Source: DATFJC01 sp035269445
GTDB lineage: Bacteria > Patescibacteriota > Patescibacteriia > UBA2591 > UBA6264
Assembly: GCA_035269445.1 (NCBI GenBank)
Contig: DATFJC010000030.1
Coordinates: forward strand, 1-11,605
Direction: 5' to 3'
Length of the DNA: 11,605 nucleotides
The notes beneath the pieces were generated by a model that was given only the letters and a program-made list of their open reading frames with translations, had not been told where the DNA came from and did not search any database. The position numbers and the translations under genes are program-made. Positions 5,816 through 11,605 of this stretch are shown piece by piece (within the stretch, counting starts at the first letter, position 1; each line of letters starts with the position of its first letter).

Positions 5816-6446
5816 TTGCAACCAAATTAACATATTTGTCCATTTGTTTTGATAGCATATACTCCTCATGTAAGTCTCCCATTAGAATTCTGATATGGGT
5901 CTTTGATAAAAAATCTCTAATTATAGACTGATAAGCACCAAATATAGCACGGAGATATTTTTCCTTTTCAAATAAACATCTATGCCTTTTTTGTTCTGAT
6001 AATCGCTTGCAAACCAGACTGGGAGTGGTGTGCATAAAAAACATGATATCAGGAATAAGAATATCTTGGCTTAAATCATAAAGAAATTTCTTATCAACTC
6101 TTAAGGCAAAACCATAAGCAAGAGCAGAAAAAAAAGAACGATCAGCAATCACAATTGTACCTCGCTTTAAAGCAGGCACAATTTCATTTTTAATGTGTTT
6201 AACACAAGCAATATGGAAATCTCTTTCTAGGGCTTTGGGATCTTTAATATCTTTTTCTGATTTGCAGACCTTTATAACCCTGCGACCCTCTGCTAAAGAG
6301 TCGGTAGGCTCTTTTGTTAAAAGAACATCGCAACCCCTATTTTGTAACTTTTCTGCCAATATTTTTGCTCTTGAGCTTTTACCAGACTTAGCTATGCCTT
6401 CAAAAACGACAAACTTTCCTTCATAAGTATTCTTTTTTGGATACAT
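5808..6446 (-). CDS. tmk: Thymidylate kinase-like P-loop nucleotide kinase
   Basis: 212 residues, the usual dTMP kinase length. The family phosphorylates dTMP to dTDP with ATP. Seen: VVFEG then P-loop GIAKSGKSS (17-25; G22, K23, S24), TKEPTDS (44-50), DRSFFSALAYG (102-112), and an Arg-rich lid region KRLSEQKRHR (148-157). The P-loop reads A-K where many relatives have an acidic residue followed by Gly, and the lid lacks a clear DRFE-type motif, so substrate choice (dTMP or another nucleotide) is not certain. The start is fixed by a perfect Shine-Dalgarno AAGGAGG ending 5 bases before ATG 6446, the only strong one in the window. G+C is about 34%, above its neighbours. Probably a single-gene unit. 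Confidence 0.83.
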   Translation of the reverse strand: MYPKKNTYEGKFVVFEGIAKSGKSSRAKILAEKLQNRGCDVLLTKEPTDSLAEGRRVIKVCKSEKDIKDPKALERDFHIACVKHIKNEIVPALKRGTIVIADRSFFSALAYGFALRVDKKFLYDLSQDILIPDIMFFMHTTPSLVCKRLSEQKRHRCLFEKEKYLRAIFGAYQSIIRDFLSKTHIRILMGDLHEEYMLSKQMDKYVNLVAKN

Positions 6447-6451
6447 TTTAA

Positions 6452-6458
6452 CCTCCTT
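6452..6458 (-). promoter_or_regulatory. Strong Shine-Dalgarno of tmk
   Basis: On the minus strand AAGGAGG, then TTAAA, then ATG (6446). Spacing and sequence are consensus. None of the other starts examined in this window has more than a weak A/G tract, which makes this site stand out and decides the kinase start. Confidence 0.85.
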
Positions 6459-6467
6459 TTTATTTTT

Positions 6468-6496
6468 ACAATAATAAAAAAATTTATTAAAGTCAA
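6468..6496 (-). promoter_or_regulatory. Probable promoter of tmk
   Basis: Minus strand: -35 TTGACT (6496-6491, 5 of 6), 17-base spacer, -10 TATTGT (6473-6468, 4 of 6). Predicted start near 6461, giving a leader of about 15 nt that contains the Shine-Dalgarno. An all-AT 7-bp inverted repeat (6472-6478/6483-6489) lies in the spacer. No GC-containing terminator separates it from the end of the MinD operon at 6517, so some read-through is likely. Confidence 0.55.
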
Positions 6497-6516
6497 ACCC
6501 ACTATTATTAAAAAGT

Positions 6517-7389
6517 TTAATTTAAAATAACTTGTTTTAATTTTTCAAAAACATCATTTATCTCCTTTTTAGTAAAAAGATCGGTTTTTACAATGGGTTT
6601 AAAATTAGATATTTTTTTAAAAATATCTTGATTATAGGAAATTTGACCTAATATTTTAGCCTTAAAAAAACTTTTAATCTTTTTAGTGATTTTTTCATTT
6701 AAATCCCACTTATTAATAACAACACCGTGTTGAATATTAAAATGCTTAATAACTTCTAAACTATTTTTAATATCTGCAAAACCACTTAAACTAGGCTCTA
6801 CAACTAAAACTACAAAATTGGCATCCCTAATAGCCGCATTTACAGGGCAACCTGTGCCTGGTGATGAATCTATAATTTGAACATCATACTGATAATTTTC
6901 TGCTTGTCTTTTTATTTTTTCTACAATTTTACCAGAACCAGTAAATCCAGGAATCAATTGACCCGTAATTAAGGGAAACCCGAATTCAGTAATTTTAGAT
7001 TTAATATAAGCATTATTTGTCTTTTCCATAGTTATGGCTCCCTCAGGGCAAACTTCCTTACAAACTCCACATCCTTCACAAATAAAATTATTAATTTTGG
7101 GTTTATTATCTTTCATTTTTAATGCCCCAAATTGACAATTCTTTGCGCATTTGCCACAACCATTACACTTATTATAATCAATCTTTGGGAGAGAAACCAA
7201 CTTAAGTCTTTTGGTTTCATCCCATTCTCCTCCTTTACCTAGCCAAATATCTAGATTAGGAGCATCAACGTCACAATCTAGAGCTAAAACTCTATTTTTT
7301 TTAGAAAAAAGTATTGCTAAACTTGAGGCAATCATTGATTTACCCACGCCTCCTTTTCCGCTAGCTACAACTATATTAAATTTATTCAT
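6517..7389 (-). CDS. MinD-superfamily ATPase with inserted 2x[4Fe-4S] ferredoxin domain (copy 1)
   Basis: 290 residues. Deviant Walker A GKGGVGKS (11-18) as in MinD/NBP35/Mrp ATPases, LDCDVDAPN (37-45), then an inserted bacterial-ferredoxin segment with two CxxCxxCxxxC motifs (C75, C78, C81, C85 and C104, C107, C110, C114). The switch region DSSPGTGCPV (174-183) follows, with a conserved-looking Cys181. This is the COG1149-type architecture, cytosolic, seen next to NifX-like proteins in anaerobes and in the Desulfovibrio orange-protein cluster, where such ATPases are thought to help build or insert metal clusters. It starts inside the glycosylase gene (8-base overlap) and is the last gene of the operon. 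The other copy at 8162-8989 has the same layout, so the two may form a heterodimer. Confidence 0.92.
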   Translation of the reverse strand: MNKFNIVVASGKGGVGKSMIASSLAILFSKKNRVLALDCDVDAPNLDIWLGKGGEWDETKRLKLVSLPKIDYNKCNGCGKCAKNCQFGALKMKDNKPKINNFICEGCGVCKEVCPEGAITMEKTNNAYIKSKITEFGFPLITGQLIPGFTGSGKIVEKIKRQAENYQYDVQIIDSSPGTGCPVNAAIRDANFVVLVVEPSLSGFADIKNSLEVIKHFNIQHGVVINKWDLNEKITKKIKSFFKAKILGQISYNQDIFKKISNFKPIVKTDLFTKKEINDVFEKLKQVILN

Positions 7390-7972
7390 ATTTTTCTAGC
7401 AATTTAAAGTCTTTTTTTAATATATCTTTCATATTAGGGTTATAAGCAGCAACAGCTGGATGATAAAAAGGAATAAAAATAATTTCATTAGAAAATACCT
7501 GTATTTTATATTCACTGCCATGAACCTTGCCAATTGGCTTAATTTTTTGACCTAAGCCATATTTATCCATCAAAAAGGCCATGGCAAATCGCCCCAAAGA
7601 ACAAATAACCTTAGGTTTAATAATTTTAATTTGATCTTCTAAATAAGGGGTACATTTTTTAATTTCTAGTGGTTTAGGGTCCCGATTATTTGGGGGACGA
7701 CATTTTAAAATATTACAAATATAAATATCTTCCCTTTTTAGGTTAATATGTTCTAATAATTTAGTTAAAATATTCCCAGCTCTACCACAAAAAGGAACAC
7801 CGGTTGCATCCTCATTTTTGCCAGGCGCTTCTCCTATAAACAAAATACTAGCATTATGATTACCTTGCCCTATAACCGGTAATTTCCTTGTTTTATAAAG
7901 AGAGCAATTTTTACATTTTATAACCCGCTCTTTAACTTGTTTTAGTTTTTTATCTTTTTCTTTTAAATTCAT
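7382..7972 (-). CDS. Uracil-DNA glycosylase, family 4 (Fe-S)
   Basis: 196 residues from ATG 7972. Family 4 UDGs remove uracil from DNA at the first step of base excision repair and carry a structural [4Fe-4S] cluster. Seen: C20-x2-C23 (KCKNC), C107 (KKCTPY) and C124 (VICSLG) as cluster ligands; motif GEAPGKNED (48-56), which has the family 4 GE-PG form rather than the family 5 form; GVPFCGRAG (58-66); and the second catalytic motif HPAVAAYNP (171-179). I prefer ATG 7972, 1 base after the upstream stop, because family members start close to the first Cys pair; an in-frame ATG at 7990 would add six residues. The gene sits between two ferredoxin-MinD ATPases, overlapping minD copy 1 by 8 bases. 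Confidence 0.92.
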   Translation of the reverse strand: MNLKEKDKKLKQVKERVIKCKNCSLYKTRKLPVIGQGNHNASILFIGEAPGKNEDATGVPFCGRAGNILTKLLEHINLKREDIYICNILKCRPPNNRDPKPLEIKKCTPYLEDQIKIIKPKVICSLGRFAMAFLMDKYGLGQKIKPIGKVHGSEYKIQVFSNEIIFIPFYHPAVAAYNPNMKDILKKDFKLLEKYE

Positions 7973-7973
7973 G

Positions 7974-8159
7974 TTATAAATAACTACCATCTGGCATTAA
8001 ATTGTCAGAATGTTTTTTGTTTTTAAACTCCAATTGATATCTTTTGCAATTTAACCAATTATCTTTTGTATTACAATAATTCTCCTTCCAAAAATTACCA
8101 ATTTTCCCTCTTTTTTCTAAATCCCTTAAAGGGCAGATATCTTTCCACTTACAACTCAT
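7974..8159 (-). CDS. 61-residue four-cysteine protein, unknown function
   Basis: Four Cys in the pattern C3-x5-C9-x19-C29-x8-C38, with ICPLRDLEKRGKI, a WKENYC turn and NCKRYQLE, ending HSDNLMPDGSYL. Pattern and size suggest a small metal-binding protein (Zn or Fe-S). It resembles a small conserved family I have the impression of seeing elsewhere but cannot name. It starts 2 bases after the MinD copy 2 stop and ends 1 base before the glycosylase ATG, so all three are likely translationally coupled. That intact spacing and the regular Cys pattern make it a real gene despite its size. Confidence 0.8.
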   Translation of the reverse strand: MSCKWKDICPLRDLEKRGKIGNFWKENYCNTKDNWLNCKRYQLEFKNKKHSDNLMPDGSYL

Positions 8160-8161
8160 AT

Positions 8162-8989
8162 TTATATTATATCTTTAATATTTAAAAGCTCTCCCCTAGA
8201 ATAAGCTTTAGCTAATTTAAGGGAGTAAGGTAAACTTATATTTATCTTAAGGTTTTCTTTGGTTAAAATATTTTTTAATTTTGAATTATCTCCTAAGTCA
8301 GACTGATTTAAAACCACTTTTACTGGTAATTTTAATTTTTTACATAAACTAAGAATTAATTTAAAATCATAAGCCCCCATAGGGGTTGGTTCAGTAACGA
8401 TATAAGCTAGATCTGTATTTAAAAGAGCATTTATAACAGGACAGTGAGTCCCAGCTGCGGTGTCAAATAATATTAAATCAGGCTTTTGTTTTTGAGCTAA
8501 ATCCATAACAAACTCTTTAACTTGTCTAACAACTGGGCCTGTTTCTTCTAATCCTGGCTTTGACTTTCCAGTAATTAAAAAAAGATTATTATTTATTTGA
8601 TTTACAAAAATTTCACCAGTTTTTTCTTTTTTAAATTTAATTGCATTATAAGGACATTTAATATGACAAAGTCCGCAACCACTGCAAAGATCTAAATTAA
8701 AAATAGGGTATTGGCCTTTTGCTTGAAAAATAGCATTTTCTGGACAAGCTTTAGCGCAAATACCACATTTTTTACATTTCCGTTGATCAAGTTTCGGAAA
8801 TTTAGCCCAAGTATAACCCTTGGGATTTTTTAAGTCTTGGTTTAATAAAATATAATCATTAGGACATTCTACATCTAAATCAACTAAAAATATTTTTTTA
8901 TCTTGTCCTAAAAAATGATTAGCTAAAATAATTGAAAAAGTGGACTTACCTGTTCCACCCTTTCCTCCAGTTATAGCTATATTTTTCAT
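8162..8989 (-). CDS. MinD-superfamily ATPase with inserted 2x[4Fe-4S] ferredoxin domain (copy 2)
   Basis: 275 residues with the same order as copy 1: Walker A GKGGTGKS (9-16), VDLDVECPN (36-44), two ferredoxin motifs (C72, C75, C78, C82 and C102, C105, C108, C112), then DTAAGTHCPV (176-185). The P-loop has T13 where copy 1 has Val. The Cys after the switch motif is kept in both. Family knowledge: ferredoxin-MinD proteins often occur as adjacent non-identical pairs beside NifX-like genes. It lies 10 bases downstream of the transporter-NifX fusion and 2 bases before the four-Cys gene. Likely an ATP-dependent assembly or carrier partner for metal clusters on the NifX-like proteins of the operon (inference). 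Confidence 0.92.
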   Translation of the reverse strand: MKNIAITGGKGGTGKSTFSIILANHFLGQDKKIFLVDLDVECPNDYILLNQDLKNPKGYTWAKFPKLDQRKCKKCGICAKACPENAIFQAKGQYPIFNLDLCSGCGLCHIKCPYNAIKFKKEKTGEIFVNQINNNLFLITGKSKPGLEETGPVVRQVKEFVMDLAQKQKPDLILFDTAAGTHCPVINALLNTDLAYIVTEPTPMGAYDFKLILSLCKKLKLPVKVVLNQSDLGDNSKLKNILTKENLKINISLPYSLKLAKAYSRGELLNIKDII

Positions 8990-8999
8990 AAATTTAAAC

Positions 9000-10238
9000 T
9001 TAAGTTTTTTTACGAGTAGGTTTTTTTAAAAATTCTAGTTTACCATTAGAAAAATCACTTATTACATCCTTTATGCTATAGTTAGAATTTTTATAAATAT
9101 CTACAATATTATCTCTTAAAGTATGAAATGAAATAGGTCCCATTTGATTAGTTATAACAAGATCTACTTTTTCTTTTATCACAAAATTAGAAGTTTTTAA
9201 ACCAGCTCTTACCTTGTCATCTGAATAAATATTTTCCTTAATATAAAAATCTTCAATTTTACCTTTATTTAATTGAAGGAATATAAAATATTTTGCTCTA
9301 CCAAAATGTTCAGAAATTCTAGACTCAAGACCATTTTCTTTATCAATCGGAATAGAAACTTTCTGTTTTTTTGTTTTATAAGGCTTAAAGGTTACTGTAA
9401 ACGAATCTAAATTCTTAACCTTTTCCTTAATATTTTGGCCTATATTTTCTGAGATTTCATTTGCTTTTTTAATATCTAAGGATTTTCCAATCTTTACTGT
9501 TACTTCACCAAAAATAAAAGGACCAGATTTTCTTAATTTAAGATTCTCAAAATCTCTTAAACCAGAAATTTTATTTAATATTTTTTTAATAGTTTTTTCA
9601 ATTTTAGGTTCAGGAGAAACATCCATTAAAGAAAATACAGCGTCCTTAATAGCCTCAATCCCAGCTTCAAATATAAATAAAGAAATAATAATTCCGGTAA
9701 TACCTTCTAAATAAGGAATTTTAAAATATGCTGCTAAAACTCCAATTAAAACCACTGAAGAAGATAAAAGATGCATTCTTGATTCCTTTCCATCAGCTAT
9801 TAAGCTTTGTGAGTTAATTAATTTCCCTTTTTTAACTTCATAGCTACCAACAAAAAACATAGCTAAACCATCTAAAATAGCTGCTCCCATAGCCAAGGCA
9901 GGGATTGATAGTTCAGGAATTGATAAAATATTAGAAATGCTTTCTTTAACAATACTATAACCGGCAAATAAAATTAAAAAAGAAATAATTAAGGCAGTAA
10001 CACTCTCTGCCTTATAAAAACCATAATTAAATTTTTCAGTTGGTTTTTTCTTGGCGATTTTTAAACCAAACCATGCTGCAAAAGATGAAAAAGAATCTGC
10101 AAAACTATGAACCGCATCTCCTAATAAAACCAAACTACCAGACAAAAAACCTATCACTGCTTTTATTATAGCTAAACTAATTGTTACAAAAGCAGCAATT
10201 AAAGAAGTTTTTTGGCCTGTTTTAAAAATTTCATTCAT
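9000..10238 (-). CDS. Cation diffusion facilitator fused to a C-terminal NifX-like domain
   Basis: 412 residues, longer than the roughly 300 of plain CDF transporters. Residues 10-200 hold about six membrane segments (around 12-34, 36-56, 79-97, 113-131, 158-171, 178-197), followed by the cytoplasmic CDF ferredoxin-like domain (about 205-287). From 293 to about 405 there is a dinitrogenase-cofactor/NifX-type domain with the hallmark SEHFGRAKYF (309-318), VDLVITNQMGP and a DVISDFSNGKL end. Metal site A differs from YiiP: TM2 has H44-x3-D48, and TM5 reads ADGKESRMH, giving E152 and H156 where YiiP has H153 and D157. Substrate therefore cannot be assumed to be Zn; Fe, Mn or another metal is possible. 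Between the free NifX-like gene and MinD copy 2. Confidence 0.9.
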   Translation of the reverse strand: MNEIFKTGQKTSLIAAFVTISLAIIKAVIGFLSGSLVLLGDAVHSFADSFSSFAAWFGLKIAKKKPTEKFNYGFYKAESVTALIISFLILFAGYSIVKESISNILSIPELSIPALAMGAAILDGLAMFFVGSYEVKKGKLINSQSLIADGKESRMHLLSSSVVLIGVLAAYFKIPYLEGITGIIISLFIFEAGIEAIKDAVFSLMDVSPEPKIEKTIKKILNKISGLRDFENLKLRKSGPFIFGEVTVKIGKSLDIKKANEISENIGQNIKEKVKNLDSFTVTFKPYKTKKQKVSIPIDKENGLESRISEHFGRAKYFIFLQLNKGKIEDFYIKENIYSDDKVRAGLKTSNFVIKEKVDLVITNQMGPISFHTLRDNIVDIYKNSNYSIKDVISDFSNGKLEFLKKPTRKKT

Positions 10239-10249
10239 ATTTTTTAATT

Positions 10250-10672
10250 TTAGTCACCCCTTCCTTGGCTTCTTGGGCCTAAACCATGACCATGATCAAA
10301 TCCTCGTTGCCTTCCCATACCAAAGCCACCAGGAACAGAAGAATTCATCTTTTCTACATTACCTTTTTTAAAAGCTGTAATTGCATCTTTGATAGTTTCT
10401 TCGGTTGTTCTATAGCACTTAATACCAGCTTGTTTTAGAGCATTATAAGCTTTTGGACCAAGATTATAAGCCAAAACAACATCAATATTTTTGCTTGCAA
10501 CAACTTGAGCAGCTGTTATACCAGCCCCTCTGTTAGCCTGAATACCACTGTTTTTAATAAAATCTATATTATCATTATTTATATCAACTATTGCAAAAAA
10601 TTGACATCTTCCAAAATGAGAATCTAATAAAGAGCCTTTATTTTCCTCTTTTGAGGGAATACATATTTTCAT
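10250..10672 (-). CDS. NifX/NifB-C-like (dinitrogenase Fe-Mo cofactor domain) protein with Gly/His-rich tail
   Basis: 140 residues. Residues 1-108 form the NifX-type alpha/beta domain: MKICIPS, LDSHFGRCQFF (16-26), ANRGAGITAAQ, IDVVLAYNLGPKA (63-75), AGIKCYRTT, and the final helix IKDAITAFKKGNVEK. This family binds Fe-Mo cofactor precursors in nitrogenase assembly or a Mo-Cu cluster in orange protein; no nitrogenase genes are seen here. Residues 114-140 are low complexity, rich in Gly, Arg and His (GGFGMGRQRG, DHGHGLGP), and may bind metal or be flexible. Cys23 follows HFGR. The gene is 16 bases after the zinc-ribbon stop and 11 before the transporter fusion, whose own NifX domain is a relative. 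Confidence 0.92.
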   Translation of the reverse strand: MKICIPSKEENKGSLLDSHFGRCQFFAIVDINNDNIDFIKNSGIQANRGAGITAAQVVASKNIDVVLAYNLGPKAYNALKQAGIKCYRTTEETIKDAITAFKKGNVEKMNSSVPGGFGMGRQRGFDHGHGLGPRSQGRGD

Positions 10673-10688
10673 ATTTTTTTTAATTAAT

Positions 10689-10889
10689 TTATTTTTTTCT
10701 TATCATTTTAGTCCCGCATTTTGGGCACTCTCTTTTATAACAAGGAATGCCTCTTTTATGTTCAACCTCCTTACCACAACTAGGACAAACACAAGTTCCA
10801 CTAGGGCCTAAGCCAAAGCCTTTTGGCTGTCGCCCCCTGCCTTTGCCCAGCCTCCTACCAGGACCAAATTGATTGTTTGGTTTAATCAT
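10689..10889 (-). CDS. Cys-rich zinc-ribbon protein with Gly/Arg-rich N terminus
   Basis: 66 residues. The first 31 are a Gly/Arg/Lys-rich extension (GPGRRLGKGRGR, GFGLGPSG). A rubredoxin-like or zinc-ribbon unit follows with knuckles C35-P-S-C38 and C55-P-K-C58 plus C33, H44 and C50. Small proteins of this plan accompany NifX-like genes in anaerobes, but no function is established as far as I know. The position directly before nifX and the shared GLGP-type motif with the NifX tail suggest the two proteins work together. A 58-base AT-only-looking gap separates it from the CcdA-like gene upstream; no convincing promoter or terminator is visible there. ATG 10889 has no Shine-Dalgarno. Confidence 0.83.
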   Translation of the reverse strand: MIKPNNQFGPGRRLGKGRGRQPKGFGLGPSGTCVCPSCGKEVEHKRGIPCYKRECPKCGTKMIRKK

Positions 10890-10947
10890 AATAATTTATT
10901 ATTATTATTTAAAATTTTAATATAAAACCACAATTATTAAAATTCCC

Positions 10948-11605
10948 CTAAACTAATCCCAAAACCATAGCTATACCCAAAAGAGCCATAATTGAGCCAG
11001 CTACTAAATGAAGATATTTAATGTTTTTGTCTTTCCATTTTTTAACATCCTTAATTCTGCCAAGACCACCATAAATCAAAAAGACTATAACAAGCATGGG
11101 AAGAACAAAAATAAAATTATAAAGCAAAAGCCAAGGTAACACTTCTATCATTTTTAAGGCAGACAAAATGCCTCCAGCTATTACATAAGGACCTATAGTA
11201 CAAGGAAGTAAAAATACAGTTACAAAGAAACCTGTTCCCATGGCTCCAATAGGTGAGGTAACTCCAGAAATTATTTTTTTAACTTTTGGCCTTAAAAACA
11301 TAGGCATTTCTGTACCAAAACTTCCTGGGCTATAATTAAAAAAATCTTTTATGTTTAAAATACCCAAAACTATTGCAACAAATCCTAAAATTCGATAAAG
11401 CCATATCCTTATAGATGCTAAAGCTTGTACTATTTGGAAAAACTTAACAATAATAACTCCATAAAAAATATAAGTTATAAACACTGCAAATACAAAGCCA
11501 AGACCTGCTAAAAGAAGCTTTTTTTTATCTTTAGCATTATAGGTAACAATTGTTACCATCATTAAAATTAAAACAGCTAAAGCACAAGGGTTTACAGCAT
11601 CTACT
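10948..11605 (-). CDS. CcdA/DsbD-type membrane thiol-disulphide transporter (N terminus outside window)
   Basis: The frame stays open to the right edge past the internal ATG at 11562, and the extra visible codons give DAVNPCALAVLIL, the first membrane helix of CcdA/DsbD-gamma with its redox Cys in NPCA. The partner Cys is in TM4, FLLPCTIGPYV. About six hydrophobic segments are visible over 218 residues, ending in TAG. The family carries reducing equivalents from cytosolic thioredoxin across the membrane to extracytoplasmic thioredoxin-like proteins. The TlpA-like CGYC protein and the thioredoxin reductase end in this window would be natural partners (inference). It is the most upstream visible gene of the NifX/MinD operon; the real start, and any N-terminal thioredoxin-like domain, lie outside the window. 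Confidence 0.88.
   Translation of the reverse strand, partial: VDAVNPCALAVLILMMVTIVTYNAKDKKKLLLAGLGFVFAVFITYIFYGVIIVKFFQIVQALASIRIWLYRILGFVAIVLGILNIKDFFNYSPGSFGTEMPMFLRPKVKKIISGVTSPIGAMGTGFFVTVFLLPCTIGPYVIAGGILSALKMIEVLPWLLLYNFIFVLPMLVIVFLIYGGLGRIKDVKKWKDKNIKYLHLVAGSIMALLGIAMVLGLV

Noticed and set aside
6193..6426. 77-codon plus-strand ORF within tmk
   Set aside because: Antisense shadow of the P-loop kinase.
7211..7399. 62-codon plus-strand ORF within minD copy 1
   Set aside because: Antisense shadow of the ATPase P-loop region.
10890..10947. Promoter between the CcdA-like and zinc-ribbon genes
   Set aside because: Only loose TTGTGG and AT-rich matches are present in a nearly all-AT gap, not enough to separate from background.

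Overview
The window is AT-rich throughout (roughly a quarter to a third G+C). It is densely packed and uses the standard code: nearly all stops are TAA, TGG encodes Trp, and there is no sign of TGA recoding. Most genes lack a Shine-Dalgarno sequence and several overlap or nearly touch. The short transketolase form, the isolated non-oxidative pentose phosphate genes, the membrane-anchored thiol proteins and the family mix suggest an anaerobic, small-genome bacterium of the Patescibacteria (CPR) type. That placement is inferred from gene content; no rRNA or phylogenetic marker is present.

Left part (1-4956). The 3' end of a thioredoxin-reductase-type flavoprotein runs on the plus strand into a bidirectional terminator at about 418-445. 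Converging on it is a six-gene minus-strand operon that starts at a strong promoter (4898-4925). In transcription order it encodes a membrane-anchored DsbA-fold protein that has lost its CxxC, a TlpA/ResA-like thioredoxin with CGYC, ribose-5-phosphate isomerase B, ribulose-phosphate 3-epimerase, transketolase and a small zinc-ribbon protein. Extracytoplasmic thiol chemistry is therefore co-transcribed with three enzymes of the non-oxidative pentose phosphate pathway.

Middle (4890-5810). A tRNA-Gly(UCC) gene is transcribed divergently from the operon, and the two promoters use the same -35 bases. Exactly 200 bp downstream the last 21 bases of the tRNA are repeated perfectly. The DNA between is richer in G+C, has no ORF and is a string of perfect hairpins: a candidate structured RNA or the footprint of a tiny element integrated at the tRNA. 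A flavodoxin gene follows with its own promoter. Its first codons are displaced by one base in an A-run, so the reading frame opens without an in-frame ATG.

Right part (5808-11605). A thymidylate-kinase-like gene stands alone with a perfect Shine-Dalgarno and higher G+C than its neighbours. Beyond it is an eight-gene minus-strand operon that enters from the right edge: CcdA-like membrane thiol transporter, Cys-rich zinc ribbon, NifX-like protein, a cation diffusion facilitator fused to a second NifX-like domain, a MinD-type ATPase with two [4Fe-4S] ferredoxin motifs, a 61-residue four-Cys protein, a family 4 Fe-S uracil-DNA glycosylase, and a second ferredoxin-MinD ATPase. Paired ferredoxin-MinD ATPases with NifX-like proteins are the core of clusters such as the Desulfovibrio orange-protein (Mo-Cu cluster) operon, so a metal-cluster assembly, transport or signalling function is the best inference. 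The transporter fusion, its altered metal site and the embedded DNA-repair enzyme are the unusual parts.
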